Positions 34,338 through 44,336 are shown, counted from the stretch's first letter. The stretch: 64,000 bases of DNA from Phocaeicola_A sp964444735 (GCA_964444735.1 CAYUIJ010000002.1:24221-88220), one strand, 5' to 3'. Translations and numbers: made by a program. Notes: generated by a model from the sequence alone, not told the origin.

Positions 34338-36581
34338 ATGAAGCAAACTAATTATCATTTGTTTGATTTCATGGATTTTGATCCGGAACTATCAAAAAAC
34401 GAATCACTGTGGAAAGCTCATAAGCCTGCAAATGTCCGGGAAGAGAATGGTGATATATATATTACCGTACCCTTTCAGAAACAGGTTCTTTCAAATGATA
34501 TGGCTGCTGATCTCACGGTGCCTCGTGAAGAGCATACTTTAGTGATCCGTCAATACAGCAATAAGACTGTCCGTTTGTTCTGTGGCTTTGGTGTATGGGA
34601 AATGACCGATAACACTGAAATGTTACAGTTTAGCGAACGCGTACAGAAATTACCGCTGTATGTAAAAGCCTGCGGAGATGAATGGAATATATGCACTGCC
34701 GATGGAACACTTCGGGCACGCATTAATTTAAAGGAACCTGTGCTTGACCATTGGAGTGATTTGCTTCCTGCACCTCAGGAGACATTGGATGTTGTTTTGT
34801 ATCCAGACGGGAAGCGTGAAGTTCGTCTGGCCGCATATGATCATTTTTCACCTCCCCGCTATGATGCCCTTCCTTTAGGGTATTGTGTGAAAGACGGGAA
34901 AAAAGAACGTGCCACCTTATCTTTTGAGTGCAAGGCTGACGAATGCTTTGCCGGTACGGGCGAACGTTTTACAAAGATGGATTTAAGCGGTCATACTTTC
35001 TTCTTGAAAAATCAGGATGGTCAAGGTGTAAACAGCCGCCGTACCTACAAGAATATCCCGTTTTATCTGTCAAGTCGTATGTATGGTACTTTTTATCATA
35101 CTTGCGCTCATTGTAAGTTGTCACTGGCAGACGTATCTACCCGCTCTGTTGAATTTATGAATGATCAGGCAATGATTGATGCTTTTGTCATTGCGGGTGA
35201 CAGTGTGGAAGAGATATTGCGCGGATATCGTGATTTTATCGGATATCCTTCTATGCCGCCTCTTTGGAGTTTCGGTATCTGGATGAGCCGTATGAGTTAT
35301 TTTAGTGCTGATGAAGTTCGGCAGATTTGTGACCACATGCGTGCAGAACATTATCCGTGTGATGTTATTCACTTGGATACAGGATGGTTCCGTACAGATT
35401 GGTTGTGCGAATGGAAATTCAATGAAGAACGTTTTCCTGATCCGGAAGGCTTCATCCGCAACTTGAAAAAACAAGGTTATCGTGTCTCATTGTGGCAACT
35501 TCCTTATGTGGCTGAAGACGCTGAGCAGATAAATGAAGCAAGGGAAAATGATTACATAGCGCCTTTAACAAAAAAGCAGGATTCAGAGGGCTCTAATTTT
35601 TCGGCTTTTGATTATGCCGGTACGATTGACTTTACTTATCCAAAAGCAACAGAATGGTACAAAGGCTTGTTGAAACGTCTTCTTGATATGGGAGTGGCTT
35701 GCATAAAGACAGACTTTGGGGAAAACATTCACATGGATGCTTTGTATAAAGGCATGTCACCTGAGCTACTGAATAATCTTTATGCCTTGTTATATCAGAA
35801 AGCCGCTTACGAAATAACGAAAGAAGTGACGGGTGATGGTATCATATGGGCTCGTGCCGCATGGGCAGGATGCCAGCGTTATCCCCTGCATTGGGGCGGT
35901 GATTCCTGTAGTTCGTGGGATGGTATGGCAGGTTCGCTGAAAGGTGGATTGCATTTTGGATTGTCAGGATTTGCATTCTGGAGTCATGATGTTCCGGGAT
36001 TCCATACATTACCCGATTTTATGAATTCCATCGTAGATGATAAAGTATATATGCGTTGGACACAGTTCGGCGTGTTTTCTTCACATATTCGTTATCATGG
36101 CACTAACAAGCGTGAGCCATGGCATTATCCTAATATTGCCTCATTGGTAAAGAAGTGGTGGAAACTTCGTTATCAACTGATTCCTTATATTGTGGAGCAG
36201 AGTAAAAAAGCAACGGAAACAGGTTATCCGGTTTTGCGCGCATTGATATTCAATCATCCGCAAGATAGGATCTGCTGGCATATTGATGATGAGTATTATT
36301 TTGGAGATGATTTTCTCGTAGCTCCGATAATGAACAGTGATGATTGCCGTGATGTTTATCTGCCTGAAGGACGATGGGTGAATTTCTTTACCGGTAAACA
36401 TTATAAAGGAGGATGCTGGCTGCATGATGTAAAGGTTCCTTTATCCGAAATGCCTGTATATGTACGTAAAAATGCGGTGATTCCTGTTTATCCGGATGAT
36501 GTGGAATGTACTGATGAAATGGATTTGAGCAAGAGTCAGGCATTGAATATTGATCATAATTTCAAAGGTGTCTGGAAATAG
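34338..36581 (+). CDS. GH31 alpha-glycosidase, alpha-xylosidase-like (YicI type)
   Basis: A 747-residue enzyme with the GH31 layout: N-terminal beta-sandwich, (beta/alpha)8 barrel, C-terminal beta domains. The nucleophile is D459 in CIKTDFGENIHMDAL; the acid/base is D522 in YPLHWGGDSCSSW. The pair resembles YicI alpha-xylosidase (KTDFGE; WGGD). HLDTGWFRTDWLCEWKFNEE is the characteristic substrate loop. No signal peptide is seen, so it should act in the cytoplasm on an imported oligosaccharide or glycoside, consistent with the symporter downstream. The exact sugar (xylose, glucose or other) is not certain. Confidence 0.9.
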   Translation: MKQTNYHLFDFMDFDPELSKNESLWKAHKPANVREENGDIYITVPFQKQVLSNDMAADLTVPREEHTLVIRQYSNKTVRLFCGFGVWEMTDNTEMLQFSERVQKLPLYVKACGDEWNICTADGTLRARINLKEPVLDHWSDLLPAPQETLDVVLYPDGKREVRLAAYDHFSPPRYDALPLGYCVKDGKKERATLSFECKADECFAGTGERFTKMDLSGHTFFLKNQDGQGVNSRRTYKNIPFYLSSRMYGTFYHTCAHCKLSLADVSTRSVEFMNDQAMIDAFVIAGDSVEEILRGYRDFIGYPSMPPLWSFGIWMSRMSYFSADEVRQICDHMRAEHYPCDVIHLDTGWFRTDWLCEWKFNEERFPDPEGFIRNLKKQGYRVSLWQLPYVAEDAEQINEARENDYIAPLTKKQDSEGSNFSAFDYAGTIDFTYPKATEWYKGLLKRLLDMGVACIKTDFGENIHMDALYKGMSPELLNNLYALLYQKAAYEITKEVTGDGIIWARAAWAGCQRYPLHWGGDSCSSWDGMAGSLKGGLHFGLSGFAFWSHDVPGFHTLPDFMNSIVDDKVYMRWTQFGVFSSHIRYHGTNKREPWHYPNIASLVKKWWKLRYQLIPYIVEQSKKATETGYPVLRALIFNHPQDRICWHIDDEYYFGDDFLVAPIMNSDDCRDVYLPEGRWVNFFTGKHYKGGCWLHDVKVPLSEMPVYVRKNAVIPVYPDDVECTDEMDLSKSQALNIDHNFKGVWK

Positions 36582-36625
36582 AAGAAGAATAGAAAATTAT
36601 AATTTATTAAACAGAGGCAGAGTTT

Positions 36626-38422
36626 ATGAAAACATGGAAAAAGAATATGGAAGAGACCAAACAACACTACATTGATTGGTGGAACCATAAAGGAATTGTT
36701 TTGAATATGTGGGAGCATTTTCAGGAAGGAGTGACCCCGCATGCGGATATTCCGGATCCGGCCCCGGCAAAAGATCTGAATCAGAAATGGTTTGATCCGG
36801 AATGGCGTGCCGGATATTTGGATTGGTATGTTGCGCATAGTTCCTTGATGGCCGACATACTTCCCGTTGCCAATACTCAGTTAGGTCCCGGTTCGTTGGC
36901 CGCAATATTGGGAGGTGTGTTTGAAGGAGGGGAAGATACGATTTGGATTCATCCTAATCCAGACTATGCGGACGATATTGTTTTTGATCCTGAGAATGCG
37001 GCATGGAAACTTCATAAAGACTTATTGCGCGCCTGCAAAAAGAAAGCTCAAGGGCATTATTATGTTGGTATGCCCGACTTGATGGAAGGACTTGACGTTT
37101 TAGCCGCAATAAAGGGAACAGACAAGGTTTTGCTTGATACGGTAATGCAGCCGGAAGTTTTGGAACGTCAGATGCAGCAAATCAATGATATTTATTTCAA
37201 AGTATTTGATGAGCTTTATGATATTATTCGTGAAGGCGATGAAATGGCGTTCTGCTATTTCTCTGCATGGGCTCCGGGAAAAATGACTAAGATTCAGAGT
37301 GATATCTCCACAATGATCGGCGAAGATGATTTCAGACGGTTCGTACAACCGTTTATCCGTGAGCAATGTCGGAAAATAGACTATACATTATATCATTTGG
37401 ACGGCGTTGGTGCCATGCGTCATCTGCCGGCTTTACTGGAAATAGATGAGCTGGATGCTATTCAATGGACTCCCGGAGTAGGGGAGCCGCAAGGCGGTTC
37501 ATCCAAATGGTATGGTTTGTACAAGCAAATTTTGACGGGAGGAAAGAGTATTCTGGCTTCATGGGTCGCATTGGATGAACTGAAGCCATTGCTTGATAAT
37601 ATCGGAGCAGAAGGTGTTCACCTTGAAATGGATTTCCACAATGAAAAAGAGGTGGAGCAAGCAATGCGCATTGTGGAAGAGTATAGAGAATCTTCGTTAT
37701 CAATAGATATCAATACAAAAAATATAAAAGAAAATACAGAAATGCAAAACGAAACAATTCATGTGCAAGTATCTCAACAAGAAGATGAGGAATTAAAACC
37801 GTTATTCGATGCAATTGTTAATGGTAAACTGGAACCTGCGGTAGAAGTAACCAAAAAAGCAATAGAAAAAGGAGTTCCGCCACAAAATATAATCAATAAT
37901 TACATGATTAAGGCGATGGGAGAGATTGGAGAGCGTTTTCAGAATGGAAAGGCTTTTGTTCCTCAGTTGCTGATGGCCGGACGTGCCATGAAAGGAGCTT
38001 TGGAATTGTTAAAACCGTTACTGCAAGGTAACGCTTCCGCAACTATTGGGCGTGTTGTAATTGGAACCGTTAAAGGCGATTTGCACGATATAGGTAAAAA
38101 TCTGGTTGCTTCAATGCTTGAGGGAAGTGGTTTTGAGGTAATAAATATAGGCATTGATGTTTCGGCAGATAAATTTGTTCAGGCAGTACAAGACAATCAT
38201 GCAGATATTTTGTGTATGAGTGCACTGCTTACAACAACCATGACCTATATGAAGGATGTTATTACAGCTGTCAATGCTGCCGGCATCCGTGATAAAGTGA
38301 AAATTATGGTAGGGGGCGCTCCGGTTAATCAGGCCTTTGCAGACGAAATAGGAGCAGATGGTTATAGTGATAATGCCAACTCCGCTGTTAAGATTGCAAA
38401 ACAGTTAATCAGTGCCGCTTAA
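36626..38422 (+). CDS. Fused URO-D-type methyltransferase and corrinoid protein
   Basis: A 598-residue fusion. Residues 1-355 are a uroporphyrinogen-decarboxylase-fold methyltransferase (FCYFSAWAPGKM, YHLDGVGAMRHLPALL, DAIQWTPGVGEPQ), of the HLDG type rather than the HxC...C type of MtaA/MtbA. Residues 373-598 are a complete B12-binding corrinoid protein: a helical cap, then GDLHDIGKNLVA with the cobalt-ligating H487, MSALLTTTM and VGGAPVNQAFADEIGADGYS. Such pairs normally occur as separate MtxB and MtxC proteins. The gene follows GH31 after 44 bases and shares its direction, and a terminator separates it from the symporter. Most likely it demethylates a methylated substrate and passes the methyl group on; the acceptor enzyme is not in the window. 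Confidence 0.88.
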   Translation: MKTWKKNMEETKQHYIDWWNHKGIVLNMWEHFQEGVTPHADIPDPAPAKDLNQKWFDPEWRAGYLDWYVAHSSLMADILPVANTQLGPGSLAAILGGVFEGGEDTIWIHPNPDYADDIVFDPENAAWKLHKDLLRACKKKAQGHYYVGMPDLMEGLDVLAAIKGTDKVLLDTVMQPEVLERQMQQINDIYFKVFDELYDIIREGDEMAFCYFSAWAPGKMTKIQSDISTMIGEDDFRRFVQPFIREQCRKIDYTLYHLDGVGAMRHLPALLEIDELDAIQWTPGVGEPQGGSSKWYGLYKQILTGGKSILASWVALDELKPLLDNIGAEGVHLEMDFHNEKEVEQAMRIVEEYRESSLSIDINTKNIKENTEMQNETIHVQVSQQEDEELKPLFDAIVNGKLEPAVEVTKKAIEKGVPPQNIINNYMIKAMGEIGERFQNGKAFVPQLLMAGRAMKGALELLKPLLQGNASATIGRVVIGTVKGDLHDIGKNLVASMLEGSGFEVINIGIDVSADKFVQAVQDNHADILCMSALLTTTMTYMKDVITAVNAAGIRDKVKIMVGGAPVNQAFADEIGADGYSDNANSAVKIAKQLISAA

Positions 38423-38441
38423 TGGTATTTTGACATATAAA

Positions 38442-38474
38442 GAGGTTGTGTCACCAGCATTTTGACACAACCTC
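38442..38474 (+). terminator. Terminator after the corrinoid fusion gene
   Basis: GAGGTTGTGTCA (38442-38453) pairs perfectly with TGACACAACCTC (38463-38474), loop 9, followed by CTTTCTTTTAT. It separates the enzyme genes from the symporter, which may have its own promoter or depend on read-through. Confidence 0.8.
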
Positions 38475-38564
38475 CTTTCTTTTATTATAATTCTCAGATT
38501 TCTTGCGGATAGATAATAATCTATAAAAGGATAGTAGTAGGTAACCTTAATCTAATAAGTTGAT

Positions 38565-40130
38565 ATGAATAATATTTCTTTAAAGCCCATAGACTGGACT
38601 ATTCTGATAGCTTATTTTGTAATATTGATAGCTATAGGTATATGGGCCAGTATGAAACGGAAAAAGGGGAGTAGCCTGTTTATGGCCGAGCATTCATTGA
38701 AATGGCATCATATTGGTTTTTCTATGTGGGGAACCAATGTAGGCCCTTCTATGCTGATAGCATCGGCCAGTGCCGGTTTCACAACCGGTATCGTCTCCGG
38801 GAACTATGCATGGTATGCATTTGTATTCATTTGTTTGCTGGCTTTTGTATTTGGTCCGCGATATTTGGGAGCAAAAATTACCACTTTGCCTGAATTTATG
38901 GGATGTCGTTTTGGACAATCTACCCGTAATATACTGGCATGGTATACAATTGTAACGATCTTAATTTCATGGCTGGCTCTGACCTTGTTTGCCGGAGGGA
39001 TTCTTATCCGTCAGATATTTGAAATTCCTGTATGGCAATCAGCTCTTATACTATTGATTATTTCTGCTTTTTTTACGATGGCGGGAGGCTTGAAAGCCGT
39101 AGCTTATACAAATGTGTTCCAGATGTTGCTTCTTATTTTAGTTTCTGCGGCATTGACAATTGTTGGACTGGCAAAAGTTGGAGGTGTTGAAGGATTAACA
39201 GCCAAAGTCCCTGCTGACTTTTGGAACCTGTTTTTGCCGAATGATAATCCGGATTTTCCATGGTTGCCCATATTGCTGGGTTATCCGGTAATGGGAGTCT
39301 GGTTCTGGTGTACCGATCAATCAATGGTGCAACCTGTTTTGGCAGCTAAAAATTTGACGCAAGGACAATTAGGCACTAATTTTACAGCATGGCTAAAGAT
39401 ACTGGATGTACCTTTGTATATTCTTCCCGGTATAATTTGTTTTGCATTATATCCAGAAATAAATAATCCAGATGAAGCATATATGACGATGGTTACCAAT
39501 TTGTTTCCTATAGGAATGGTCGGTTTGGTAATGGCTGTATTAGCCGCTGCATTAGTAAGTACTATTGGTTCGGCCTTAAATGCCTTAAGTACAGTCTTTA
39601 CTATAGATATATATCAAAAGAAGCATCCGAATATGTCTGAACAGAAAATGATAAGGGGCGGACGTATTGTGACAGTTGCAGGATCTGTTGTTTCTATGTT
39701 GATATGTATTGCCATTGACAGCATTAAAGGTTTGAATCTATTCAATGTGTTTCAGTCTGTTCTAGGATTTATCGCTCCACCCATGTCTGCCGTATTTTTG
39801 TTTGGAGTATTCTGGAAACGGACAACGGCCAGTGCTGCCAATTTTGCGCTGACCGTAGGCACAGTTGTCAGTATGACTATAGGAATACTGTATTTATGGG
39901 TTTTCCCTGTAGAAGAATATACATTCTGGCCTCATTTCATGATGCTTTCCTTTGACTTATTTGCAGCTATTTGTATAGGAATGGTTATTGTTAGTCTGTT
40001 TGATAAAAATCCGCAAGGAAATCAGCTTGATTTTGGAAAAATAGAAAAACCTTCTTTATATGTTGTTGCTTTGTGGGCATTGTTGATAATCGTAATGACA
40101 GGCCTTTATATATTCTTTAATGGCCATTAA
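38565..40130 (+). CDS. SLC5-type sodium:solute symporter
   Basis: A 521-residue inner-membrane protein with about 13-14 spans (WTILIAYFVILIAIGIWASM; GVWFWCTDQSMVQPVLAAKN; GLVMAVLAAALVSTIGSALN; ends LLIIVMTGLYIFFNGH). The sodium-solute symporter signature around LVSTIGSALNALSTVFTIDI and the pattern FMAEHSLKWHHIGFSMWGTN are typical for sugar members (SGLT/YidK-like). It should import the substrate or products of the GH31/beta-helix genes using a Na+ gradient. It follows the fusion gene by 142 bases behind a terminator. Confidence 0.92.
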   Translation: MNNISLKPIDWTILIAYFVILIAIGIWASMKRKKGSSLFMAEHSLKWHHIGFSMWGTNVGPSMLIASASAGFTTGIVSGNYAWYAFVFICLLAFVFGPRYLGAKITTLPEFMGCRFGQSTRNILAWYTIVTILISWLALTLFAGGILIRQIFEIPVWQSALILLIISAFFTMAGGLKAVAYTNVFQMLLLILVSAALTIVGLAKVGGVEGLTAKVPADFWNLFLPNDNPDFPWLPILLGYPVMGVWFWCTDQSMVQPVLAAKNLTQGQLGTNFTAWLKILDVPLYILPGIICFALYPEINNPDEAYMTMVTNLFPIGMVGLVMAVLAAALVSTIGSALNALSTVFTIDIYQKKHPNMSEQKMIRGGRIVTVAGSVVSMLICIAIDSIKGLNLFNVFQSVLGFIAPPMSAVFLFGVFWKRTTASAANFALTVGTVVSMTIGILYLWVFPVEEYTFWPHFMMLSFDLFAAICIGMVIVSLFDKNPQGNQLDFGKIEKPSLYVVALWALLIIVMTGLYIFFNGH

Positions 40131-40155
40131 AAAAGCATGATTATTATTTATTTTG

Positions 40156-40200
40156 ATAATCCCTGAGAGCTGATATTATGATTCTCAGGGATTATTTTTT
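40156..40200 (+). terminator. Terminator after the symporter gene
   Basis: ATAATCCCTGAGA (40156-40168) pairs with TCTCAGGGATTAT (40183-40195), followed by a T-run. Closes the sugar cluster. Confidence 0.85.
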
Positions 40201-40401
40201 ATCTGGTACTTGGTCCAGATAAATATCTGTATGTAAGTGTAAAGGCCAGATATGGAATCTAAAGATAATATAAGAAAGATCGTATGCGTGCTTATAAAAG
40301 ACACTGTTTTATATAATTAGTATTATGTTTAATACATAATGTGATGGAAAATTTCGGATTCTTCACTCTCTTTTCTCCTGTTTATTTCATAAGGGTATAA
40401 A

Positions 40402-40437
40402 AAATTCCGCCCAAATATTGCTTGAGCGGGATTTTTT
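40402..40437 (-). terminator. Terminator after the TPR gene
   Basis: A/T-flanked stem with AAAATTCCGC on the left and GCGGGATTTTTT on the right, about 80 bases beyond the TPR stop on the minus strand. One mismatch. The stem probably ends the gyrA-TPR transcript. Confidence 0.6.
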
Positions 40438-40517
40438 CATGTTTATTATTTACAGACATTATCCCAGCCGGAACCTGGCGGTCACCTTTGCTGTAGTTCT
40501 TTTCTCTCTATTTCTTC

Positions 40518-41771
40518 CTAATTATTCATTAATTTTTCTACTTCTTTGAATTCTTCTCCCATATTGAGTTTATAATAGATTGTATAAAGCCCGTTTAGCC
40601 ATAATTCTTTTTTGTCTGGCTGAAGACTGCGAACTTTTTCATAATACGGCTTGGCTTTTTCATAGAATTCCTTGATTGTAGCTTGTTCCTCTTGATATTT
40701 AGGATCGTCAATGTCAGATACGGCTTTTTCACCATATTCAATAGCCTGCTGGCAATAACACAGACCTAAATTGGAATAAGCTTCAGCATAATCAGGATCA
40801 AGAGAAATTGCTTTTTCGTATGCGGGTATTGCATTGTTATAATCTTTCATATTCTGATATAAATATCCTTTTACATACTGATAAAATGCAGAATCACCAT
40901 TTTTGGCAATCATATCATCGGCAAATTCAACAGCTTCCGCATATTTTCCGGAATTTGAATAATAATCAATTAAATGACCAAAGAAGAAAGGATGATCAGA
41001 GAATCTTTGCATGCCTTCTTTTAAGGTGTTAATCCATTGGGCTGTATCACCTAATGCTTTATATGCGCTTGCTTTAAATTCCATTGCAAATTTCCCGTTT
41101 TCAACATCTTGTGACGCTAAATCTACATATTTCAATACATTTTGATAGTAGTTTTTTTCTGCTGTCTCATCGTTTTTAACTCCTGCATCTTGAGCCATTT
41201 TAGTTGCAGCCAGAGAAGCATAATAGGCTATTGTCGGGATCATACTGTCAGTTGCCGCATAGTTTTCGTCTTTCAGCATAGGATAGTCTGAAGAATCTAT
41301 GTATAAGCTGAAATAATCATATGCTTCAGAATCTTTTCCTTGATTGAAATAAAACACACCGCCATTGATTAAGTTTGGGCGGTTTTGTTTTAATGTGGCG
41401 GCATTGCTCTTCCTGAATTTGATTTTTATTTTTCCTTTTTCATTGGGAATTTGTTCAAGCTCATCACACTTGTTAAAGTATTCAAACATTTTGTATGTAC
41501 TGCTGTACGTTTTAACGGTATCAAAAGCTTGTTTCAGGTATGCTTTTGTATTTTCGTCTTCATTAATTTTTTGCTGAATATAACCCGCTGTGTTCCAAGT
41601 GTCAGCATCAGATTTCGTTTCGTCATTTGTTAAAGCTTCATTAATCAGTTGTTCTGCTTCAGCAAATTTTTTGGCATCAGCTTGTCTTCTGGCTTCTTTT
41701 ACAGCCTTAGTCTGTCCGAAAGCAACGCATGAGGCCATTAATACGGCTACAGATAATAATGTTTTTTTCAT
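40518..41771 (-). CDS. Periplasmic TPR-repeat protein
   Basis: A 417-residue protein with a signal peptide (MKKTLLSVAVLMASCVAFGQ). It has several tetratricopeptide repeats: KKFAEAEQLINEALTND near the N-terminus, and MKDYNNAIPAYEKAISLDPD then YAEAYSNLGLCYC and AKPYYEKVRSLQPD towards the C-terminus. TPRs mediate protein contacts; no enzymatic motif is seen. It lies 90 bases after gyrA on the same strand, so co-transcription with gyrase is likely; this pairing seems to recur in Bacteroidales, from memory. The role is unknown. Confidence 0.82.
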   Translation of the reverse strand: MKKTLLSVAVLMASCVAFGQTKAVKEARRQADAKKFAEAEQLINEALTNDETKSDADTWNTAGYIQQKINEDENTKAYLKQAFDTVKTYSSTYKMFEYFNKCDELEQIPNEKGKIKIKFRKSNAATLKQNRPNLINGGVFYFNQGKDSEAYDYFSLYIDSSDYPMLKDENYAATDSMIPTIAYYASLAATKMAQDAGVKNDETAEKNYYQNVLKYVDLASQDVENGKFAMEFKASAYKALGDTAQWINTLKEGMQRFSDHPFFFGHLIDYYSNSGKYAEAVEFADDMIAKNGDSAFYQYVKGYLYQNMKDYNNAIPAYEKAISLDPDYAEAYSNLGLCYCQQAIEYGEKAVSDIDDPKYQEEQATIKEFYEKAKPYYEKVRSLQPDKKELWLNGLYTIYYKLNMGEEFKEVEKLMNN

Positions 41772-41861
41772 AATCTTGATAATTAATAGTTATTCACTCA
41801 ATTATTTATGTTTTCTGCTGAGTTTGCATTTTCATTGGAATTGTTTGTTCCCGGTCTATTG

Positions 41862-44336
41862 TCATTTTTTTTGAGGCTCTTCTTCATCAGCCTCTGTATT
41901 TACCTTACATACAGATGCTATCTGATCATTTCTTTTCTCAAGATTTATCAGACGGACACCCTGAGTAACACGTCCCCTGATGCGTACGTCAGAAACTTTC
42001 AGGCGTATGGTGATACCGGATTTATTTATAATCATTAAATCGTTTTCATCGGTAACACTCTTGACGGCAACGAGCTTCCCCGTTTTCTCAGTGACGTTTA
42101 ACGTCTTGACACCCTTACCACCTCGATAGGTCTTGCGATAATCTTCAATATCAGAACGTTTTCCGTATCCTTGTTCAGACACAACCATTATAGATTCTTT
42201 GTCTGGATCTTTAATGCAAATCATTCCGACAACTTCATCACTTCCGTCTTCGTCAAGTGTAATGCCTCTTACACCGGCCGCAGTTCGTTCCATTTCACGT
42301 ACTGCGCTTTCATGGAAACGTATTGCACGGCCATTCCTGCTGGCAATGATTATTTCATTATCCCCATTGGTCATTCTTACTTCTATCACTTTGTCATCAT
42401 TGACAATATTGATTGCGTTTACACCAGTCTGTCGCGGACGTGAATACCGTTCCAGGCGTGTTTTCTTTATAGTTCCGTTCCTGGTACAGAATAACAAATA
42501 ATGATTGTTTATATATTCCGGATCATTCAGCGTTTTTACACGTATAAATGCTGTAACCATATCATCCGAATCTATATTCAGAAGATTTTGTATGGCACGT
42601 CCTTTTGAATTTTTGGAACCTTCAGGAATTTCATATACTTTTAACCAATAACAACGTCCTTTCTGTGTGAAGAAAAGCATTGTATTGTGCATTGTTGCCG
42701 GATATATGTTTTCTACGAAATCTTCATCACGGGTCTCACTTCCCTTAGTTCCGATACCTCCCCTATTCCGGACACGGAACTCAGATAATGGAGTACGCTT
42801 GATATATCCTAAATGCGAGATAGTGATAACCATCTCATTATCAGCATAAAAATCTTCAGGATTAAATTCTTCGGAAGAGTAGACTATTTCAGAACGGCGT
42901 TCGTCTCCATATTTGTCTTTTACTTCAATCAACTCGTCCTTTATAACTTTCTTGCAAGTCTCTTCATTTGACAGAATTTCTTCATAATATTCAATCTTAC
43001 GCTTTATATCTTCACATTCAGCGTGAAGCTGATCTTGCAATAAGCCTGTCAGCTGTCTCAAACGCATTTCTACGATGGCACGCGACTGGATTTCAGTAAG
43101 CCCAAAGCGTTTCATCAGGTCAGTGATGGCATCATTCGGAGTTTTTGCGGATCGGATTATGCGGATAACTTCTTCAATATTGTCGGAAGCTATGATCAAG
43201 CCTTCCAGTATGTGCGCACGTTCCTTAGCCTTACGCAGATCAAACCGGGTACGACGTATCACAACATCGTGACGATGCTCTACAAAATATTTGATGCAAT
43301 CTTTGAGGCTCAGTGTTTTTGGACGCCCATGAACCAATGCGATATTATTTACGCTGAAAGATGTTTGCATGGCTGTCATTTTAAACAGCTTGTTTAATAC
43401 AACACTTGCATTGGCATCTCGTTTTACATCTATAACAATGCGCATGCCTTCACGGTCAGACTCATCGTTTATATTTGAAATTCCATCCAATTTCTTTTCA
43501 TTGACAAGGTCGGCAATACTCTTGATCAACTCGGCCTTGTTGACATTGTATGGAATCTCGTTAACGATAATTTTGTCGTGCGTGTCTCCTGCCTCAATTT
43601 CAGCTTTAGCACGCATGACAACCCGGCCACGGCCGGTTTCATAGGCATCACGCACTCCATTGATACCATATATATAACCGCCTGTCGGGAAATCAGGGGC
43701 TTTTACATATCGCATCAGTCCGTCTGTATCGATATCATTGTTGTCTATATATGCCATGCATGCGTCAATGACTTCTGAAAGATTATGTGGAGGCATACTG
43801 GTGGCCATGCCTACAGCAATGCCCGAAGCCCCGTTTACCAGCAGATTGGGAATGCGTGTCGGCATGACTGCCGGTTCTTGTAATGTATCATCGAAGTTAT
43901 TCTGAAAGTCTACAGTCTCTTTGTACAGGTCCTGCATCATTTCCTCACCCAGTTTTTTCAGGCGGGCTTCGGTATAACGCATAGCGGCGGGGCCGTCACC
44001 GTCAACGGAGCCAAAGTTTCCCTGTCCGTCAACCAAAGGATAACGCATCGCCCAGTTTTGAGCCATACGTACAAGAGCTCCGTATACCGATGAATCTCCA
44101 TGAGGATGATATTTGCCTAAGACTTCTCCGACTATTCTTGCTGATTTTTTGTAGGGATTATCTGATGTGTTGCCTAATTCTATCATACCGTATAATATAC
44201 GGCGATGAACCGGTTTAAATCCGTCTCTTACATCTGGAAGGGCTCTCGCTACAATAACCGACATTGAGTAATCAATGTACGATGTCTTCATTTCTTCCTC
44301 GATGTTAATTTTTATAATTCTGTCTTGTTCAATCAT
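41862..44336 (-). CDS. gyrA: DNA gyrase subunit A
   Basis: The 824-residue breakage-reunion subunit. The catalytic Tyr is Y121 in AAMRYTEARLKKLG. The quinolone-determining region reads HPHGDSSVYGALVRMAQNWA: Ser82 (E. coli S83) is kept and the position of E. coli D87 is Gly86. The GyrA-box-like segment and six beta-propeller repeats are present (RYSRPRQTGVNAI, SEQGYGKRSDIEDYRKTYRG), so this is GyrA rather than ParC. The acidic tail ends ADEEEPQKK. A weak promoter candidate (TATCTTAG, minus strand, 44385-44392) precedes it. Confidence 0.96.
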   Translation of the reverse strand: MIEQDRIIKINIEEEMKTSYIDYSMSVIVARALPDVRDGFKPVHRRILYGMIELGNTSDNPYKKSARIVGEVLGKYHPHGDSSVYGALVRMAQNWAMRYPLVDGQGNFGSVDGDGPAAMRYTEARLKKLGEEMMQDLYKETVDFQNNFDDTLQEPAVMPTRIPNLLVNGASGIAVGMATSMPPHNLSEVIDACMAYIDNNDIDTDGLMRYVKAPDFPTGGYIYGINGVRDAYETGRGRVVMRAKAEIEAGDTHDKIIVNEIPYNVNKAELIKSIADLVNEKKLDGISNINDESDREGMRIVIDVKRDANASVVLNKLFKMTAMQTSFSVNNIALVHGRPKTLSLKDCIKYFVEHRHDVVIRRTRFDLRKAKERAHILEGLIIASDNIEEVIRIIRSAKTPNDAITDLMKRFGLTEIQSRAIVEMRLRQLTGLLQDQLHAECEDIKRKIEYYEEILSNEETCKKVIKDELIEVKDKYGDERRSEIVYSSEEFNPEDFYADNEMVITISHLGYIKRTPLSEFRVRNRGGIGTKGSETRDEDFVENIYPATMHNTMLFFTQKGRCYWLKVYEIPEGSKNSKGRAIQNLLNIDSDDMVTAFIRVKTLNDPEYINNHYLLFCTRNGTIKKTRLERYSRPRQTGVNAINIVNDDKVIEVRMTNGDNEIIIASRNGRAIRFHESAVREMERTAAGVRGITLDEDGSDEVVGMICIKDPDKESIMVVSEQGYGKRSDIEDYRKTYRGGKGVKTLNVTEKTGKLVAVKSVTDENDLMIINKSGITIRLKVSDVRIRGRVTQGVRLINLEKRNDQIASVCKVNTEADEEEPQKK

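Noticed and set aside
36582..36625. Cobalamin riboswitch before the corrinoid fusion gene
   Set aside because: The gap to GH31 is only 44 bases and has no B12-box-like sequence.
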